Assembly (NCBI GenBank): GCA_030696345.1
Contig: JAUYSK010000027.1
Location: 62,001-126,000, forward strand
Direction: 5' to 3'
Source of the DNA: Azonexus sp.
GTDB taxonomy: Bacteria > Pseudomonadota > Gammaproteobacteria > Burkholderiales > Rhodocyclaceae
DNA: 64,000 nucleotides
The stretch's first letter is position 1. Each line of letters opens with the position of its first letter. This document shows positions 28,579-37,824 of this stretch, one piece after another. The notes under the pieces are model-generated. The model made no database searches. It was not told the origin of the DNA and saw only the letters and a program-made list of their open reading frames with translations. Both the position numbers and the translations under genes were made by a program.

Positions 28579-30804
28579 CTAGAACTGAACATGGATGTGC
28601 GTGCCCTTTCCCGGTTGTGAGGTAACGGTGAAGGTGCCACCGGCGAATTCTGCCATTTCTTTCATGTTGATCAGCCCAAGGCCGCTGCCGAAGGGTGCGA
28701 TGCCCACCAGGGCTGCGTCGAAGCCGATACCGTTGTCGGCAATCGACAAGGTGAGCGTGTGCTGCTCCTGAGTCAGGCTGACATCCAGGCGCGTCGCGTG
28801 GGAGTGCTTGGCGCCATTGGTCAGCGCTTCCTGAAAGATGCGGAACAGGGTGGATTCCAGATTGACTTCAAGGCTGAGGTGGGTGACGGGGCGTTTCAGC
28901 CTGACCTCGATGCCGGTACGCCGCCGAAATTGCTGTGCGTAACTTTCCATGGCCGGTATCAGCCCGGCGTAGTCGAGCAGTGGCGGGCGGAGTTCGGCGC
29001 TGATTTCGCGGATGCTGGCCACGGTATCGTCGACCAGGGCGGTGGTATCTTCAATGCGTGCTGCGGCATTCAAGGTGACACAGTTCGAACACTCATTGGC
29101 AAGGATGCCCAGATTGATCGAGATGGCGGCCAGGTTCGGGCTGGTCCGGTCGTGCAGGTCGGCTGACAGGCGGCGCCGCATTTCTTCCTGAGCCTCAATC
29201 TGGTGGCGCGACATGGCTTCGATGCGCGCTGCCTGATTGCGCAATTCATCTTCGGCCTGCTTGCGGCTCGTAATGTCACGCTGGACGCCAACAAACTGGG
29301 CAATCTGCCCGTCGCTGTCGAAAACCGGTGTGATCGACAGGCCGTTCCAGAAAGGCGTGCCATCCTTGCGATAGTTCAGGATCTCGCCATGGAATGGCTT
29401 GCCCGAAGTAACGGTGGCAGCCATGTCGGCGATGGTCTCTGGGTTTGAATCCGGACCATGAAGAAAATTACAGTTGCAACCAACGATTTCGCTCATCGGA
29501 TAACCGGTGATGGCCTCAAACCCGGAGTTGGCATAGGTGATCAACTGGTCACGGCCGGTAATCAGTACGCCTTGGGAGATGGCATCCAGTGCATTGTCCC
29601 GCAACTGCAATAGCTCAAGCTGATCCTGCAACTGGCGCTCCGCTTCTTTCCGCGCCGAAATGTCCAGATGCGTGCCGACGATTCTTGTCGGTTCTCCTTC
29701 GGTATCGCGCTCCACGACCTTGCCGGAATCCAGAATCCAGACCCAATGGCCGTTCTTGTGGCGCATTCTGTATTCGGTTTCAAAAGCGTCACCCGTTGCC
29801 TGCTGCAGCCTGGCCATGCTGGCATTGATTATTGGCCAGTCGTCGGGATGGATCCGGCTTGCCCAGATGTTGACGTCTGATTCGAGTTGTTCCGGAGTTT
29901 CACCGAGCATTTCGGCCCAGCGTCGATCAAAGCTTATCTTGCCACTTGGCCGGTGCCAGTCCCACATGCCAAGCCGGGCACCAAGCAGGGCGACTTCCAG
30001 TCGCTGCTGGCTTTCCAGCTGCAATTGTTCAGCCTTCTTTCGTTCAGTGATGTCACGAAACTGGTTGATGCTGCGCAATTCACCTTTGGCATCGGTAAAT
30101 AAGGTTGAAACGAGGTCAAAGGTGAAAACCTGGCCGTCCTTGCGCAAGCCGCGCAGCTCACCGTGAAATGCTCCCCTGCTTGAACGTTCTTCGATGGCCT
30201 GGGGTAAATTCGGGTCACTCAGATCGAGAATTCCCGACCGCCCGAGCTGGCGAAACTCTTCTTCGGTATAGCCAAACATGCGACAGGCTGCCGGATTGGC
30301 TGACTGGATGCGACCATCCGCCCAGGCAAACAGAATAGCTTCGCCGCTGCTTTCAAAAATCAGCCGGAAACGTTCTTCACTTTCCTTGAGGATTCTTTCG
30401 CTTTCCTTGCGTTCGGTGATGTCCTTGGCAAAACCGACCGTGCCGAGCAGTTCGCCATGCTGGTCGAGAACAGGTGCCTTGTAGGTTTCAAACCATTTGC
30501 GCACGCCTTGGTCGATGATTTCTTCCTCGACCATTTTCTTTTGTCGGGAGGCGATGACGCTGCGGTCATCGGCGCGATAGGCCTCGGCCAAATCGATAGG
30601 GGCAATGTCGAAATCGGTCTTGCCGACCAGACTTTCGGCATCGACGGCACCGAAGGTGCTGGCGAATGCCTCATTGACCGCCAGAAAACGGCTTTCGGTA
30701 TCTTTTAGCCAGGCCGGGAAGGGGAGATTGTCGAGGACGGCACGGTGGTGGTCCTTGAAATCGGCCGATGCTTTGGCCGGCTTTGGTTTGGATGCAGCCT
30801 TCAT
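28579..30804 (-). CDS. PAS/LOV sensor histidine kinase (NarX/UhpB type)
   Basis: Cytoplasmic sensor kinase of 741 aa. Three PAS domains (about residues 20-130, 140-260, 270-395) are followed by a fourth (about 405-520) with LOV photoreceptor features: GCNCNFLHG with the adduct-forming Cys at residue 445, then LNYRKDGTPFWNGLSI and FVGVQRDIT, which contain the flavin-contacting Asn and Gln positions. The catalytic part is of the HisKA_3 kind (RRRLSADLHDRTSPNL, His 551) with an ATPase domain (IADNGIGFD, FGSGLGLINMKEMAEFAGG). ATG 30804 overlaps the mscS stop as ATGA. The LOV motif differs from the usual GRNCRFLQ by loss of the phosphate-binding Arg, so cofactor type is uncertain. Confidence 0.88.
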   Translation of the reverse strand: MKAASKPKPAKASADFKDHHRAVLDNLPFPAWLKDTESRFLAVNEAFASTFGAVDAESLVGKTDFDIAPIDLAEAYRADDRSVIASRQKKMVEEEIIDQGVRKWFETYKAPVLDQHGELLGTVGFAKDITERKESERILKESEERFRLIFESSGEAILFAWADGRIQSANPAACRMFGYTEEEFRQLGRSGILDLSDPNLPQAIEERSSRGAFHGELRGLRKDGQVFTFDLVSTLFTDAKGELRSINQFRDITERKKAEQLQLESQQRLEVALLGARLGMWDWHRPSGKISFDRRWAEMLGETPEQLESDVNIWASRIHPDDWPIINASMARLQQATGDAFETEYRMRHKNGHWVWILDSGKVVERDTEGEPTRIVGTHLDISARKEAERQLQDQLELLQLRDNALDAISQGVLITGRDQLITYANSGFEAITGYPMSEIVGCNCNFLHGPDSNPETIADMAATVTSGKPFHGEILNYRKDGTPFWNGLSITPVFDSDGQIAQFVGVQRDITSRKQAEDELRNQAARIEAMSRHQIEAQEEMRRRLSADLHDRTSPNLAAISINLGILANECSNCVTLNAAARIEDTTALVDDTVASIREISAELRPPLLDYAGLIPAMESYAQQFRRRTGIEVRLKRPVTHLSLEVNLESTLFRIFQEALTNGAKHSHATRLDVSLTQEQHTLTLSIADNGIGFDAALVGIAPFGSGLGLINMKEMAEFAGGTFTVTSQPGKGTHIHVQF

Positions 30805-32447
30805 TGGGCGCCTGCCGGTGGCTTGGCGGGAGCTTCGTACCATTTGTCTTTCGGCACCAGCACGGCTTGTGCCGGTTGGTCGAAGAAATGGGGCGACATT
30901 ATCTGCACGCCATAGGTGTTGAACTGGTCCTGGATGGCTGAATGCAGGCCGGAAAGAATGGGCACTCGCTCCAGAGGGCGGTCAATGTGGGCAAACACTT
31001 CGTATTCGACGTAGAAGTCGTTGAGGGCGCGCTGGTAAACGAAGGGGGTCGGACTGTGCCGCACGCCGTGTGTGGTCCGGGCGGCTTCGATCAGCATGGC
31101 GTGCACCTGCCGCCAGGGGGTGTCGTAGCCGATGGTGACTTTGGTCGATACCAGCGTTCCCTGCTCGCCAGCCAGTTTTGAGTAGTTGCGAATGGCCGCA
31201 CCGGTAATGACGCTGTTCGGAATGGTGATTTCCTCATTGCGCATATTGACCACCTTGACCGCCAGCGCGCCGACTTCGCCCACCACGCCTTCGATGTCGT
31301 TGATCGAGACAAAATCCCCCTTTTTCAGCGAGCGGGAATAGACCACGACCAGGCCGCTCATCAATTGTGTCATCAGTCCGGTCGAGCCGAGCGTGATCAT
31401 CAGGCCGAAGAGCACCGACAGGCCCTTGAAGGCATCGGTGTTGGAGCCCGGCAGGTAGGGGTAGGCGACGGCCATCGCCAGGCCCCAGACCAGCACCGAG
31501 AGCAGGCGCTTGGTGGCGCCTACCGTATCGGCATGCATGAAAGGTACGCGGATGCGGCCACTTTGTACATGATTCAGGAACATCGACAGCACGTCCTGAA
31601 TGACCCGCGCTACCAGCAGCACCACGGCCACGGTCAGCAAGCCGGGAATGGCGCCCATGATGCCGGTAGCCAGCCAGCCGCCCAATTGTTGGACGAAGCT
31701 GGCCAGACGTTCCCCCCAGGGTTGTGTCCACGGGAAGGCGTTGAGGAAAGTGATTGCCATGCCGTAGATCAGTGCGCCATAGAGCAGCCAGACCAGCACG
31801 CTGAGGACGCGCAGGGCGAAAATCTTCAGGTAGGCTTTCAGGCCGGTGCTTAGACCGGCGGCAACGTTTTCGCTGGCACTGGTCAGGCGAGTCTGGAGTC
31901 GGGTCACAATCCACAAGCCGAGCGCGCAGACCAGCAGATCGATCAGCGCGACAGCGCCACCACGCAACCAGACCGTCGCGTTTTGCTGCTCACGGCGGGA
32001 CTTCATTGCCTCTTCAAGGTTGACTCTGGCTTTCTCGGCGGCCTGAGCCAGGGTGAGGTGGTCTTCCTGATCAAGATCCGAATTCAGGACGGTGAATAAT
32101 GGTTGCCCGGCGACCTGCAGGATCAAACCATTGGTGTCTGCAAGTTTGAAAGGGACGATGCCGACGGCTTGCTCGAGTTCAGTGTCGGTGAGCGCATCAA
32201 ATCGACGCTGGGCCCGTTTCGCCCGGTCGGGGGCGGGAACGCCGGCAAGGGTGCCACGGAGTTCAATAATGTCGCGGTTGTACAGCACCAGCATGACGGG
32301 CGCTGAGCTGCTTGCCGCTTCAGTTGCTGCGCCGGCAGCCAGCACACTGGTCGTGCTGGCGCCGAGGAAAAGGAGGCTGAATAGCCAGCCGAGCAGCCAG
32401 CGCAAGCCGAAACCGAGCCTTCCGGAACTGCCGAATATTTTTGTCAT
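30801..32447 (-). CDS. MscS-family mechanosensitive ion channel
   Basis: Membrane channel of 548 aa. A signal peptide or first helix (LLGWLFSLLFLGASTTSVLA) leads to a periplasmic stretch of about 130 residues. Several membrane helices follow, then the MscS pore and beta domain: LVVVYSRSLKKGDFVSINDI, EGVVGEVGALAVKVVNMRNE and EITIPNSVI. It should open on membrane tension and release solutes during osmotic downshock. ATG 32447 has a strong AGGAGG site; 26 codons upstream are open but without family sequence. Its stop codon overlaps the start of the LOV histidine kinase gene, so channel, kinase and regulator form one operon. Confidence 0.88.
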   Translation of the reverse strand: MTKIFGSSGRLGFGLRWLLGWLFSLLFLGASTTSVLAAGAATEAASSSAPVMLVLYNRDIIELRGTLAGVPAPDRAKRAQRRFDALTDTELEQAVGIVPFKLADTNGLILQVAGQPLFTVLNSDLDQEDHLTLAQAAEKARVNLEEAMKSRREQQNATVWLRGGAVALIDLLVCALGLWIVTRLQTRLTSASENVAAGLSTGLKAYLKIFALRVLSVLVWLLYGALIYGMAITFLNAFPWTQPWGERLASFVQQLGGWLATGIMGAIPGLLTVAVVLLVARVIQDVLSMFLNHVQSGRIRVPFMHADTVGATKRLLSVLVWGLAMAVAYPYLPGSNTDAFKGLSVLFGLMITLGSTGLMTQLMSGLVVVYSRSLKKGDFVSINDIEGVVGEVGALAVKVVNMRNEEITIPNSVITGAAIRNYSKLAGEQGTLVSTKVTIGYDTPWRQVHAMLIEAARTTHGVRHSPTPFVYQRALNDFYVEYEVFAHIDRPLERVPILSGLHSAIQDQFNTYGVQIMSPHFFDQPAQAVLVPKDKWYEAPAKPPAGAQ

Positions 32448-32582
32448 GTGCCCCCTCCTGCGTATCTGTCGCAGTATTTCGGGTTTGGCGGTGAGGGTCA
32501 ACAGCGCTTCGGGCCTGTTTCGCATTGACCCGCCTTCGGCGCGCCAACGATAATGGTGAGCTACCCTTTAGCGACCTTGACC

Positions 32583-33074
32583 ATGACCTCTCTTCCGCCT
32601 GCCCGCCGCCGTTCTGCTGCCGAGCAGGAACGCCTTGAAAACATGTTGCGCGACATGTTCGAGCGTCGCATCTGCTTCAATGAAGTGCTTGGCCTCAAGG
32701 TGCTTTCGTTCGATCCGGCTGCGCCGACCCTGACTTTTGCCATGCGCCCTGAGCTGATCGGGCATTACCAGCACGGTCGTCTGCACGGCGGGGTGATTGC
32801 TGCGACGATCGATACGGTCGGCGGCTTTGCCGTGACGGTGGGGATTGCCGAAAAATTCAACAGTGAATCAGCCGAGCAGGTGGCGCATCGCTTCGGGCGG
32901 GTCGGCACGATCGATCTGCGGACCGATTACCTGCATCAAGGCATCGGCAAAAAATTTACGGCCACCGGACGGATTTCCCGCCTCGGTGGCCGCATTGCCA
33001 CGGTTCAGATGACGCTGGAAAACGAAGCCGGCGTGCTGATTGCGACCGGGGCGGCTTCCTACGTGATCAGTTAG
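32583..33074 (+). CDS. Hotdog-fold acyl-CoA thioesterase, YigI/PaaI-like
   Basis: Thioesterase of about 163 aa in the single-hotdog family that includes E. coli YigI. The central helix and strand segment reads GRLHGGVIAATIDTVGGFAV, and further on GTIDLRTDYLHQGIGKKFTA and GRIATVQMTLENE. It probably hydrolyses medium- or long-chain acyl-CoA; substrate is not predictable. The start is uncertain: ATG 32583 begins just before the family sequence, while ATG 32553 adds ten residues; neither has a clear ribosome site. It is divergent from mscS and convergent with ppk2, with a repeat element in the gap after it. Confidence 0.8.
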   Translation: MTSLPPARRRSAAEQERLENMLRDMFERRICFNEVLGLKVLSFDPAAPTLTFAMRPELIGHYQHGRLHGGVIAATIDTVGGFAVTVGIAEKFNSESAEQVAHRFGRVGTIDLRTDYLHQGIGKKFTATGRISRLGGRIATVQMTLENEAGVLIATGAASYVIS

Positions 33075-33128
33075 GCTAAAACCCGCAGTTGGACGCGACC
33101 CAGCCCCCTTCGGCAAGCTCAGGACAGG

Positions 33129-33234
33129 CTTCGATACGCCCACTGCGTGGGCTACTCAGGGCGAACGGATGGTTCACACACTGGGATAGAGCCCGTTCGT
33201 GCTGAGTAGCCTTGCGGAGCAAGGCATATCGAAG
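33129..33234. repeat. Nested inverted repeat (REP/cruciform-like element)
   Basis: Two arms of about 40 bases, 33129-33167 and 33193-33234, are imperfect reverse complements (CTTCGATAYGCC ... GGCTACTCAG ... CGAACGG). Each arm carries its own inner hairpin (GCCCA/TGGGC in the left arm, GCCTTGC/GCAAGGC in the right arm). The element fills most of the gap between the convergent thioesterase and ppk2 genes (33075-33265). Similar intergenic palindromic elements are common in proteobacterial genomes and may act as transcription barriers; there is no transposase. Confidence 0.75.
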
Positions 33235-33265
33235 CATGAATGGGCGCTAACTGCGGCTTTTAGAG

Positions 33266-34384
33266 TTAAAGAATCGGCAAGCCCTGCTGCTCGCCGCGCT
33301 CGTAAACCACGTTGGCGCGGCCGACGATCAGCGGGTCAAGATTGCCGATGCGTTCGGTGTCCTTGTTGTTGTAGGGCAGCTTGTGCAGCACGTAGCGCAT
33401 GGCATTGAGGCGCGCGCGCTTCTTGCAGTTCGACTTGATTACCGTCCACGGGGCGTCGGCGGTGTCGGTGTGGAAGAACATCGCTTCCTTGGCCTTGGTG
33501 TAATCGTCCCACTTGTCGAGTGAGGCCAGATCGATCGGTGACAGCTTCCACTGTTTGAGCGGATGCACCTTGCGTTCGCCAAAGCGGCGGCGCTGTTCTT
33601 CGCGGCTGACCGAAAACCAGAACTTGATCAGGTGCGTGCCATTGCGCACCAGCATGCGCTCAAATTCGGGCGCCTGGCGGACGAACTCGGCGTATTCCTG
33701 CTCGGAACAGAAACCCATGACGCGTTCGACGCCAGACCGGTTGTACCAGGAGCGATCGAGCAGAACGATCTCGCCGCGGGTCGGCAGATGCTGCACGTAG
33801 CGCTGGAAGTACCACTGGCCCTGCTCGATTTCGCTCGGCTTTTCCAGCGCCACGACACGCGCACCGCGAGGATTCAGATGTTCCATCAAGCGCTTGATGG
33901 TGCCGCCCTTGCCAGCTGCGTCGCGGCCTTCGAAGAGGATCACGACCTTTTGCCCGGTTTCCTTGACCCAGGCCTGGAGCTTGAGCAATTCGACCTGCAG
34001 GCGATATTTCTGGCGCTCGTAATTGCGCCGCTGCATCAGGTTCTTGTACGGGTAGCCGCCGTCGCGCCAGTCCTTGACCAGTTCTTCGTCGGGGTTGATC
34101 GACACTTCACCGGCCAGACCACCTTGTTGTCTGAGCAGTCCGCGCAGCAGCGCCAACGATTCTTCCGGCGGCATGCCGGACATGACGTCGCGCATGGCGC
34201 CCATTTTTGACTCCTGGGCACCGTCCACCGCAGCATTCACGGTAAAGCCTTCAATCGCGGTCTCGGTGAGCTTGGGGGGGATGTCGCCACTGGCCACGGC
34301 GCGCTGGCGGGGCGTTTTTACTGCTGACTTCTTGCTGGCCGCTGGCGCCGGTGGGGTCGCAACGGTTTTTTTTCTGGTAGCCAT
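33266..34384 (-). CDS. ppk2: Polyphosphate kinase 2
   Basis: PPK2-family nucleotide kinase of 372 aa that transfers phosphate between polyphosphate and nucleotides. The P-loop region is clear (VILFEGRDAAGKGGTIKRLM), followed by VALEKPSEIEQGQWYFQRYV, VLLDRSWYNRSGVERVMGF and the lid segment IKFWFSVSREEQRRRF. An N-terminal Lys/Ala-rich extension and a helical segment (about residues 1-110) precede the domain, as in class I PPK2 enzymes. ATG 34384 has GGAG upstream. Direction (GDP/ADP phosphorylation or polyphosphate synthesis) cannot be told from sequence alone. One copy of the 13-base repeat lies in the N-terminal extension (34223-34235). Confidence 0.93.
   Translation of the reverse strand: MATRKKTVATPPAPAASKKSAVKTPRQRAVASGDIPPKLTETAIEGFTVNAAVDGAQESKMGAMRDVMSGMPPEESLALLRGLLRQQGGLAGEVSINPDEELVKDWRDGGYPYKNLMQRRNYERQKYRLQVELLKLQAWVKETGQKVVILFEGRDAAGKGGTIKRLMEHLNPRGARVVALEKPSEIEQGQWYFQRYVQHLPTRGEIVLLDRSWYNRSGVERVMGFCSEQEYAEFVRQAPEFERMLVRNGTHLIKFWFSVSREEQRRRFGERKVHPLKQWKLSPIDLASLDKWDDYTKAKEAMFFHTDTADAPWTVIKSNCKKRARLNAMRYVLHKLPYNNKDTERIGNLDPLIVGRANVVYERGEQQGLPIL
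34223..34235 (+). repeat. 13-base repeat GTCCACCGCAGCA, copy 4
   Basis: Exact copy on the plus strand within ppk2 (minus-strand gene), in the N-terminal extension; read in the gene's frame it codes -AAVD-, a different frame from copies 1-3. Confidence 0.7.
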
Positions 34385-34443
34385 GCTTCGTCTCCAAACG
34401 TTGATGCGAAAGGAGACATTTCACGGCAAAGGCGCGCGCTTGT

Positions 34444-34899
34444 CTAGTCCAGCATTTCAACCGGGATCATGGCGCGCAGCACGGTCTGGCTTTCGTTGCG
34501 CCTGACACGGTTGCTCAGCCACCACAAGGCGCCCTTCTTGACGCTCCAGTCGGACTCGGTGCCGGCCAGCAGCAGCGAGGCGAGGCGACCCAGCGAAGGT
34601 TGGTGGCCGATGATCAATACCGAGCCGGAGGCCTGCGGCCAGCCGGAGGCGGCGATCAGCTCCGAGACACAGGCCTCGGGCCCGATCTTGCGATTGGTTT
34701 CAAAAGGCAGCTTGAGCGCTTCGACCGTCTGCTGGGTGCGTACCGAAGGGCTGGCGATGATGCGCAGATCCTTGGGCCGGTGGGCGTTGATCCAGGCCGC
34801 CATGGTCCGCGCCTGTTTCAGGCCGCGCTCGGTCAGGCGGCGCTTCATGTCGTCTTCGCCATCTTCTGCTTCGGCGTGGCGCCACAACAACAAATCCAT
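34444..34899 (-). CDS. sixA: SixA-type phosphohistidine phosphatase
   Basis: Small histidine-phosphatase-family protein of 151 aa, the size of E. coli SixA, which removes phosphate from phosphohistidine in relay or PTS proteins. The catalytic RHG-type motif is LLLWRHAEAEDGEDD, with further conserved IIASPSVRTQQTVEAL and the second His in LIIGHQPSLGRLA. ATG 34899 has GGAG upstream; nine further codons are open but do not match the family. It lies 59 bases upstream of ppk2 on the same strand, so the two may be co-transcribed. The gap 34900-35154 to the divergent CBS gene shows no other gene. Confidence 0.85.
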   Translation of the reverse strand: MDLLLWRHAEAEDGEDDMKRRLTERGLKQARTMAAWINAHRPKDLRIIASPSVRTQQTVEALKLPFETNRKIGPEACVSELIAASGWPQASGSVLIIGHQPSLGRLASLLLAGTESDWSVKKGALWWLSNRVRRNESQTVLRAMIPVEMLD

Positions 34900-35154
34900 G
34901 TTTTTGTCTCCGGGAAAGGCCGGCATCTTGATCTCCGATTGTTACGGCAGCATTGCGAAAGTGGCTGATTGTGCGTTGCCAGCCGTTCGCCCGGCAACCC
35001 TCTTCGTCACTCGCCTCTAGGGGTTTTCCCTGAACCCCTTGTAATGCCGGGAAAATAATCGAATACTCGAAGCCCCGGGGAGAATGCCAGCAAAGAATGC
35101 GCTCCCGGTTTCCAGCTGTATTTTTTCAGAACGATGACTGGACGGAGACAAACC

Positions 35155-35739
35155 ATGACGCTAGCAGCCAAGTTGCAGACACACAAACTTTCCACCAATG
35201 CCAGCCTGTGCCCGGCCGGGTTCAATCTGGTCGGTGCCGATTCGCCGGCGGTTGAAGTGATGACTGATTTCGCGCGGGTCAATGCGGTAACGATTTTGCC
35301 TGGCGCTTCGCTGGACGAGGCCAATGCGCGGATGATTTCGCGCGGCGTTCGCCTGCTGATGGTCAGCGGTCCGGATGAGCGGGTCGAAGGCCTGATCTCG
35401 GCCCGCGACCTGATGGGCGAGAAGCCGTTGCAGGTTGCGCTGGCGCGCGGCAGCAAACGCGAAGACCTGACGGTGCGGGATCTGATGGTGCCAACGGCGA
35501 GCATCGACACGCTGAATCTGAAGGATGTCCTGAACGCCCGTGTCACCGATGTCCTGAATGCGCTGAAGAGCCAGGGCCGCCAGCACATCATGGTCGAGGA
35601 CGTCGATCCGGCCGATGGACTGCCTCGCGTTCGTGGCATTTTCTCGGCGACGCAGATCGGTCGCCTGCTGGGTGTGCCGGTACTCGGCTTCGATCTGCCG
35701 CAGACCTTCGCTGAAATCGAGGCGGCGCTGGCTAACTGA
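35155..35739 (+). CDS. CBS-domain protein
   Basis: Protein of 194 aa containing CBS-type segments: ITDF-like start, then [40 protein letters not shown] and [21 protein letters not shown] pairs bind adenosine nucleotides and act as energy or ligand sensors; the protein has no other domain. ATG 35155 is preceded by GGAG at good spacing; an upstream ATG at 35134 lacks one. The CoA-transferase gene starts one base after its stop codon, suggesting co-translation and perhaps control of acyl-CoA metabolism, which is inference. Confidence 0.8.
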   Translation: MTLAAKLQTHKLSTNASLCPAGFNLVGADSPAVEVMTDFARVNAVTILPGASLDEANARMISRGVRLLMVSGPDERVEGLISARDLMGEKPLQVALARGSKREDLTVRDLMVPTASIDTLNLKDVLNARVTDVLNALKSQGRQHIMVEDVDPADGLPRVRGIFSATQIGRLLGVPVLGFDLPQTFAEIEAALAN

Positions 35740-35740
35740 G

Positions 35741-37741
35741 ATGCTCTCCATTCACCCAATGGCTGCTTCGCTGCGGGCTTCCGATTCCGGCAAGGTGGTT
35801 TCGGCCCGCGACGCCGTCCGCCTGATCAAGGATGGCGACACCGTTGCCACCGGCGGCTTCGTCGGCATCGGCTTTGCCGAAAACATTGCGGTGGCGCTGG
35901 AACAGCGTTTTCTTGAAGGCGAGGAGGCCGATGTTCATGGCCTCGGTAGCCCGCGCAACCTGACGCTGGTTTACGCAGCCGGGCAGGGCGATGGCAAGGA
36001 CCGGGGGCTGAATCACCTCGGCCATGACGGTCTGGTGGCTCGTGTGATCGGTGGTCACTGGGGGCTGGTGCCCAAGCTGCAGCAACTGGCGGTGTCGAAT
36101 CGCATCGAGGCCTACAACCTGCCGCAGGGGGTGATCACCCACCTCTTTCGCGACATTGCCGCCGGCAAGCCGGGGACGATCACCCGCGTCGGTCTCGGCA
36201 CCTTTGTCGATCCGCGCTTTGGCGGTGGCAAGCTGAACGAGAAGACGACGAAGGATCTCGTCCGGGTGATGGAAATCGACGGCCAGGAATACCTTTTCTA
36301 CAAGGCCTTGCCGATCAATATCGGGATCATTCGCGGCACGACGGCCGACCCGGATGGCAATGTCACGATGGAGAAAGAGGCGCTGACGCTGGAGGCGCAG
36401 GCCATCGCGATGGCGGCGCACAACTCGGGCGGCATCGTCATTGTCCAGGTCGAACGGATTGCCGAGCGCGGTACGCTGAATCCGCGGCAGGTGAAGATTC
36501 CCGGCATTCTGGTTGACTGCGTCGTGGTGGCCGAAAAGCCGGAATACCACATGCAGACTTTTATCGAGCAATACAGTCCGGCTTTCGCCGGCGAGATCAA
36601 GGTGCCGATGTCGGCCATTGCCGCGATGCCGATGAGCGAACGCAAGATCATCGCCCGCCGTGCCGCGCTGGAGTTGAAGGCCAATGCCGTGGTCAATCTC
36701 GGCATCGGCATGCCGGAAGGCGTCGCCAATGTCGCGACCGAGGAAAATGTCATCGACTTGCTGACGCTGACCGCCGAACCCGGCGTGATCGGCGGTGTGC
36801 CGGCCGGTGGCCTGAGTTTCGGCGCCGCGACCAATCCCCAGGCGATCATCGACCAGCCCAGCCAGTTCGACTTTTATCAGGGCGGTGGCCTCGACATCAC
36901 CTTCCTCGGGTTGGCCCAGGCCGACCGACAGGGCAACCTCAATGTCTCGAAATTCGGCCCGCGGCTGGCCGGGGCGGGCGGCTTCATCGACATTTCGCAG
37001 AATGCGAAGAAGGTTGTCTTCGTCGGTACATTTACTGCCGGCAATCTGGAGGTTGCGGTCAACGAGGGAAAATTGCTGATTCTCGAAGACGGCAAGGCCA
37101 CCAAGTTCGTTGAGCAAGTCGAGCACCGTACCTTCAGTGGCCAGCAGGCCGCCAAGTGGGGCAAAACCGTGCTCTACATCACCGAGCGCTGCGTCTTCAA
37201 TCTGACCGCCGAAGGGCTGGAGCTGACTGAAATTGCACCGGGCATCGATCTTCAGAAGGACATCCTCGACCGGATGGATTTCCGGCCCCTGATGCGCCAG
37301 GAGCCGAAACTGATGGACGCGCGCATCTTCGCTGACGAGCCGATGAACATCCGGACGGGCATGCTGGAACGGCCGCTCAACGAACGCCTTGCCTACGATG
37401 CGGCGAAGAACCTTTTCTTTGTCGATTTCGCCGGGCTTTCGGTGCGCAACGGGAACGACCTCTCGCGCATTCTTGAGGCCGTAGAAGCCGAATTGGCGCC
37501 GATCGGCCACAAGGTCAACGCCATCGTCAATTACGACCGTTTCTCCATCGTGCCGGAGCTGGTCGATGACTACATCGGCGTCGTCAAAGGCATCATGGAA
37601 CGCCACTACCACGACGTGACGCGCTACACCTCAAGCACCTTCCTGCGCATGAAACTGGGCGAGGCGCTGGAGAAACAGCAGATTCCGCCACACATCTACG
37701 AGAGTGTGGATGCGGCGGAAGGGAACCTCCGTCAGGGATGA
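35741..37741 (+). CDS. Acyl-CoA:acetate/3-ketoacid CoA-transferase (fused alpha-beta)
   Basis: Family I CoA-transferase of 666 aa with both halves fused, as in E. coli YdiF. The alpha half begins [20 protein letters not shown] and has [14 protein letters not shown]. The beta half has [14 protein letters not shown] and the expected catalytic-Glu region [22 protein letters not shown]-terminal extension of about 130 residues follows (MDFRPLMRQ to the end), also seen in long family members. It moves CoA between short-chain acids; exact substrate unknown. ATG 35741 is chosen because it follows the CBS stop by one base; ATG 35759 is an alternative. Confidence 0.88.
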   Translation: MLSIHPMAASLRASDSGKVVSARDAVRLIKDGDTVATGGFVGIGFAENIAVALEQRFLEGEEADVHGLGSPRNLTLVYAAGQGDGKDRGLNHLGHDGLVARVIGGHWGLVPKLQQLAVSNRIEAYNLPQGVITHLFRDIAAGKPGTITRVGLGTFVDPRFGGGKLNEKTTKDLVRVMEIDGQEYLFYKALPINIGIIRGTTADPDGNVTMEKEALTLEAQAIAMAAHNSGGIVIVQVERIAERGTLNPRQVKIPGILVDCVVVAEKPEYHMQTFIEQYSPAFAGEIKVPMSAIAAMPMSERKIIARRAALELKANAVVNLGIGMPEGVANVATEENVIDLLTLTAEPGVIGGVPAGGLSFGAATNPQAIIDQPSQFDFYQGGGLDITFLGLAQADRQGNLNVSKFGPRLAGAGGFIDISQNAKKVVFVGTFTAGNLEVAVNEGKLLILEDGKATKFVEQVEHRTFSGQQAAKWGKTVLYITERCVFNLTAEGLELTEIAPGIDLQKDILDRMDFRPLMRQEPKLMDARIFADEPMNIRTGMLERPLNERLAYDAAKNLFFVDFAGLSVRNGNDLSRILEAVEAELAPIGHKVNAIVNYDRFSIVPELVDDYIGVVKGIMERHYHDVTRYTSSTFLRMKLGEALEKQQIPPHIYESVDAAEGNLRQG

Positions 37742-37824
37742 TGACCCAAGAGTCACTAGTTTTCTGACATCCGCAGCCATCGCGGTATCATTCGCCAATT
37801 GCTGCGGTAGACACAGGTTTTTGC

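Noticed and set aside
33104..33260. Possible CRISPR array or small RNA gene between thioesterase and ppk2
   Set aside because: Only one pair of inverted arms, no direct repeats with regular spacers, no cas genes.
35007..35759. 250-codon minus-strand frame opposite the CBS-domain gene
   Set aside because: Ser/Arg-rich shadow; the plus-strand gene has a clear ribosome site and domain.
37742..37824. GTCTACCGCAGCA near 37800 as an intergenic copy of the 13-base repeat or an operator
   Set aside because: One mismatch and a single case; kept out of the count to avoid inflating the signal.
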